A DNA stretch of 64,000 bases from Blastopirellula sp. J2-11 (lineage in GTDB: Bacteria > Planctomycetota > Planctomycetia > Pirellulales > Pirellulaceae), in NCBI RefSeq assembly GCF_024584705.1, contig NZ_CP097384.1, positions 4,836,001 to 4,900,000 on the forward strand, written 5' to 3'. A model generated the notes under the pieces. That model searched no databases, had not been told where the DNA came from, and saw only the letters and a list, made by a program, of their open reading frames with translations. Within the stretch, counting starts at the first letter, position 1. Every line of letters begins with the position of its first letter. Made by a program: the position numbers and the translations under genes. This document shows, in pieces, positions 62,712 through 64,000 of the stretch.

Positions 62712-64000
62712 ATGAGACTTTTCTCAGCGAACTCTCCCTGTTCATGGATGATTCTCGGCGTCATGATTTCGTTGAGCTGGATACATTCCAGCCGAGCGGA
62801 GGAAGAGGTCGATTTTGGCGCCGATATCCGGCCGCTCCTGTCGAACAATTGCTACGCTTGCCATGGCCCTGACGAAGAACATCGCAGCGGCGGGTTCCGT
62901 CTTGATCTGGAGGGCAGCGCCTATGGAGAAGCCGACTCTGGCGAACATCCGATCGTTCCCGGCGATGTCGACGCTAGCGAAATCATGGCGCGAATCCTCA
63001 GTACCGATCCTGATGTGCAAATGCCGCCGCCTGACTCGAACAAGTCGCTGAAGCCGGCGGAGATCGCCAAGATTCGCCAGTGGGTCGCCGACGGCGCCAA
63101 GTATGAACTTCACTGGTCATTCCAACCGCTCACCAAGCCAGAACCGCCGACTGTCAAGCAAACCGACTGGCCGACCAATTCGATCGATTCGTTTGTACTC
63201 GCGAAGCTCGAAAAGCTGGGGCTATCTCCAACCGATTCCGCCAGCAAAGAACGACTGATCCGCCGCGTCACGTTTGATCTGACCGGGTTGCCGCCGACGC
63301 TGAACGAGGTCGACGCGTTTTTGGCGGACGAATCTCCCGACGCCTACGAGAAAGTGGTCGATCGCTTGCTCGCTTCTCCCCACTACGGAGAGCATATGGC
63401 TCGCTTTTGGTTAGACGCCGCTCGCTTTGGCGATACGCATGGCCTGCATCTCGATAACTATCGCGAGATGTGGCTATATCGCGATTGGGTCATTCAAGCA
63501 TTCAACAACAACCAACCGTTTGACCAATTCACCATCGAACAACTTGCTGGCGATTTGCTCGAAAATCCGACCGAAGACCAGAAGATCGCGAGCGGTTTTA
63601 ATCGTTGCCATGTGACGACCAACGAAGGGGGATCGATCAAACAAGAGGTCGAGACTCGCAACGTGATTGATCGCGTCACGACAACCGGCACCGTATTCAT
63701 GGGGCTGACATTTGAGTGTACTCGTTGTCACGATCACAAATACGATCCGCTGACGATGAACGACTTCTACTCGATGTACGCGTTCTTCAACAGCTTTGAC
63801 TACAACCCTATGGACGGCAACGTCAAGGATCACGCGCCGACGATCCGCATGGTTCCGTCCGACGATCAACAACAGATCGCCAAGTTGCAGCAAGAAATCG
63901 AGCAGACGAAAACCAAGATCAGCGAGCAACTAGCCGCTATCGAGTACACAGAACCAGATGCGGCGACGCCCACCGAGGATGAGCCGGCGGTGGATGTTGT
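62712..64000 (+). CDS. PSCyt1/DUF1549 planctomycete cytochrome-type protein, 3' end off the window
   Basis: The frame is open from the ATG at 62712 to the window end, 429 codons without a stop. A signal peptide (about residues 1-29, [14 protein letters not shown]) precedes the PSCyt1 domain with a haem-binding CYACH motif near 46-50. The DUF1549 domain follows (about 165-380; [20 protein letters not shown], then [21 protein letters not shown]) and has a second Cxx[14 protein letters not shown] near 335. A coiled-coil-like Gln/Glu-rich segment is cut off at the edge. Family members usually continue with DUF1553 and are often followed by a DUF1501 sulfatase-like gene; neither is visible. Role in polysaccharide or sulfated glycan use is suspected, not shown. 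Confidence 0.92.
   Translation, partial: MRLFSANSPCSWMILGVMISLSWIHSSRAEEEVDFGADIRPLLSNNCYACHGPDEEHRSGGFRLDLEGSAYGEADSGEHPIVPGDVDASEIMARILSTDPDVQMPPPDSNKSLKPAEIAKIRQWVADGAKYELHWSFQPLTKPEPPTVKQTDWPTNSIDSFVLAKLEKLGLSPTDSASKERLIRRVTFDLTGLPPTLNEVDAFLADESPDAYEKVVDRLLASPHYGEHMARFWLDAARFGDTHGLHLDNYREMWLYRDWVIQAFNNNQPFDQFTIEQLAGDLLENPTEDQKIASGFNRCHVTTNEGGSIKQEVETRNVIDRVTTTGTVFMGLTFECTRCHDHKYDPLTMNDFYSMYAFFNSFDYNPMDGNVKDHAPTIRMVPSDDQQQIAKLQQEIEQTKTKISEQLAAIEYTEPDAATPTEDEPAVDV

Overview
The window reads as a chromosomal segment of a planctomycete, most likely of the Pirellulales (Blastopirellula/Bremerella type). This is an inference from gene content: a DUF1559 pseudopilin-like protein next to a small carboxypeptidase-regulatory-like lipoprotein, a PSCyt1/DUF1549 cytochrome protein, a Tat-exported Gfo/Idh/MocA oxidoreductase, a tetrahydromethanopterin-type formyltransferase in a bacterium, DUF1573 and NHL-repeat secreted proteins, and short operons scattered among many single genes. 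GC content is moderate. Many genes start at GTG or TTG or lack a clear Shine-Dalgarno sequence.

Layout. 1-4.4 kb (minus): start of a Flp/Tad pilus locus in the order flp pilin, prepilin peptidase, TadE-like pseudopilin, CpaB and secretin, the last cut by the window edge. 5.0-7.3 kb: an MFS permease divergent from a RidA-family protein. 7.4-9.4 kb: a lone RepA/DnaB-like ATPase bracketed by two nearly identical long palindromes. 9.5-10.4 kb: Ftr, a C1-transfer enzyme. 10.5-13.3 kb: two secreted proteins built from a repeated STN/secretin-like module. 13.5-15.5 kb: protoporphyrinogen oxidase, tail-to-tail with an unknown protein. 15.9-22.5 kb: a surface-glycan type cluster (two glycosyltransferases, an ABC exporter, a methyltransferase). 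22.7-25.1 kb: S41 protease and TsaD. 25.1-30.3 kb: a 1307-residue secreted VWA protein that carries the same STN module and ends in 19 asparagines, plus an unknown secreted protein. 30.6-36.1 kb: an SLC13/RCK permease, the DUF1559/lipoprotein pair and a Tat oxidoreductase. 36.3-42.2 kb: the complete pyruvate dehydrogenase complex (E2, E1, E3). 42.4-47.1 kb: ribosomal protein S4, an App1-like phosphatase, a dihaem cytochrome c peroxidase and an amidase. 47.2-51.1 kb: a third palindromic element, DUF1573 protein and a thioredoxin/NHL lipoprotein. 51.3-55.0 kb: ffh-rpsP-trmD-rplS-yraN, notable for lacking rimM. 55.2-60.5 kb: a cysteine desulfhydrase-like enzyme, an AraC/PAS regulator and the divergent bifunctional PutA-type enzyme. 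60.5-64.0 kb: tRNA-Gly(CCC), a gingipain-family (C25) peptidase and a truncated PSCyt1/DUF1549 gene.

Themes. Much of the window is housekeeping (PDH, translation and export, haem, t6A). The accessory interest lies in (i) a modular secreted STN-like domain family used in three proteins at two loci, one fused to VWA, YfaP-like and poly-Asn segments; (ii) a family of REP/REPIN-like palindromes sharing a GC-TCC-GC hairpin tip with apparently compensatory stem changes, two of which flank a replication-type ATPase; and (iii) a compact glycan assembly/export cluster. No CRISPR array, rRNA operon, prophage or intact insertion sequence was seen. Domain calls were made by eye from protein motifs; no database search was possible.
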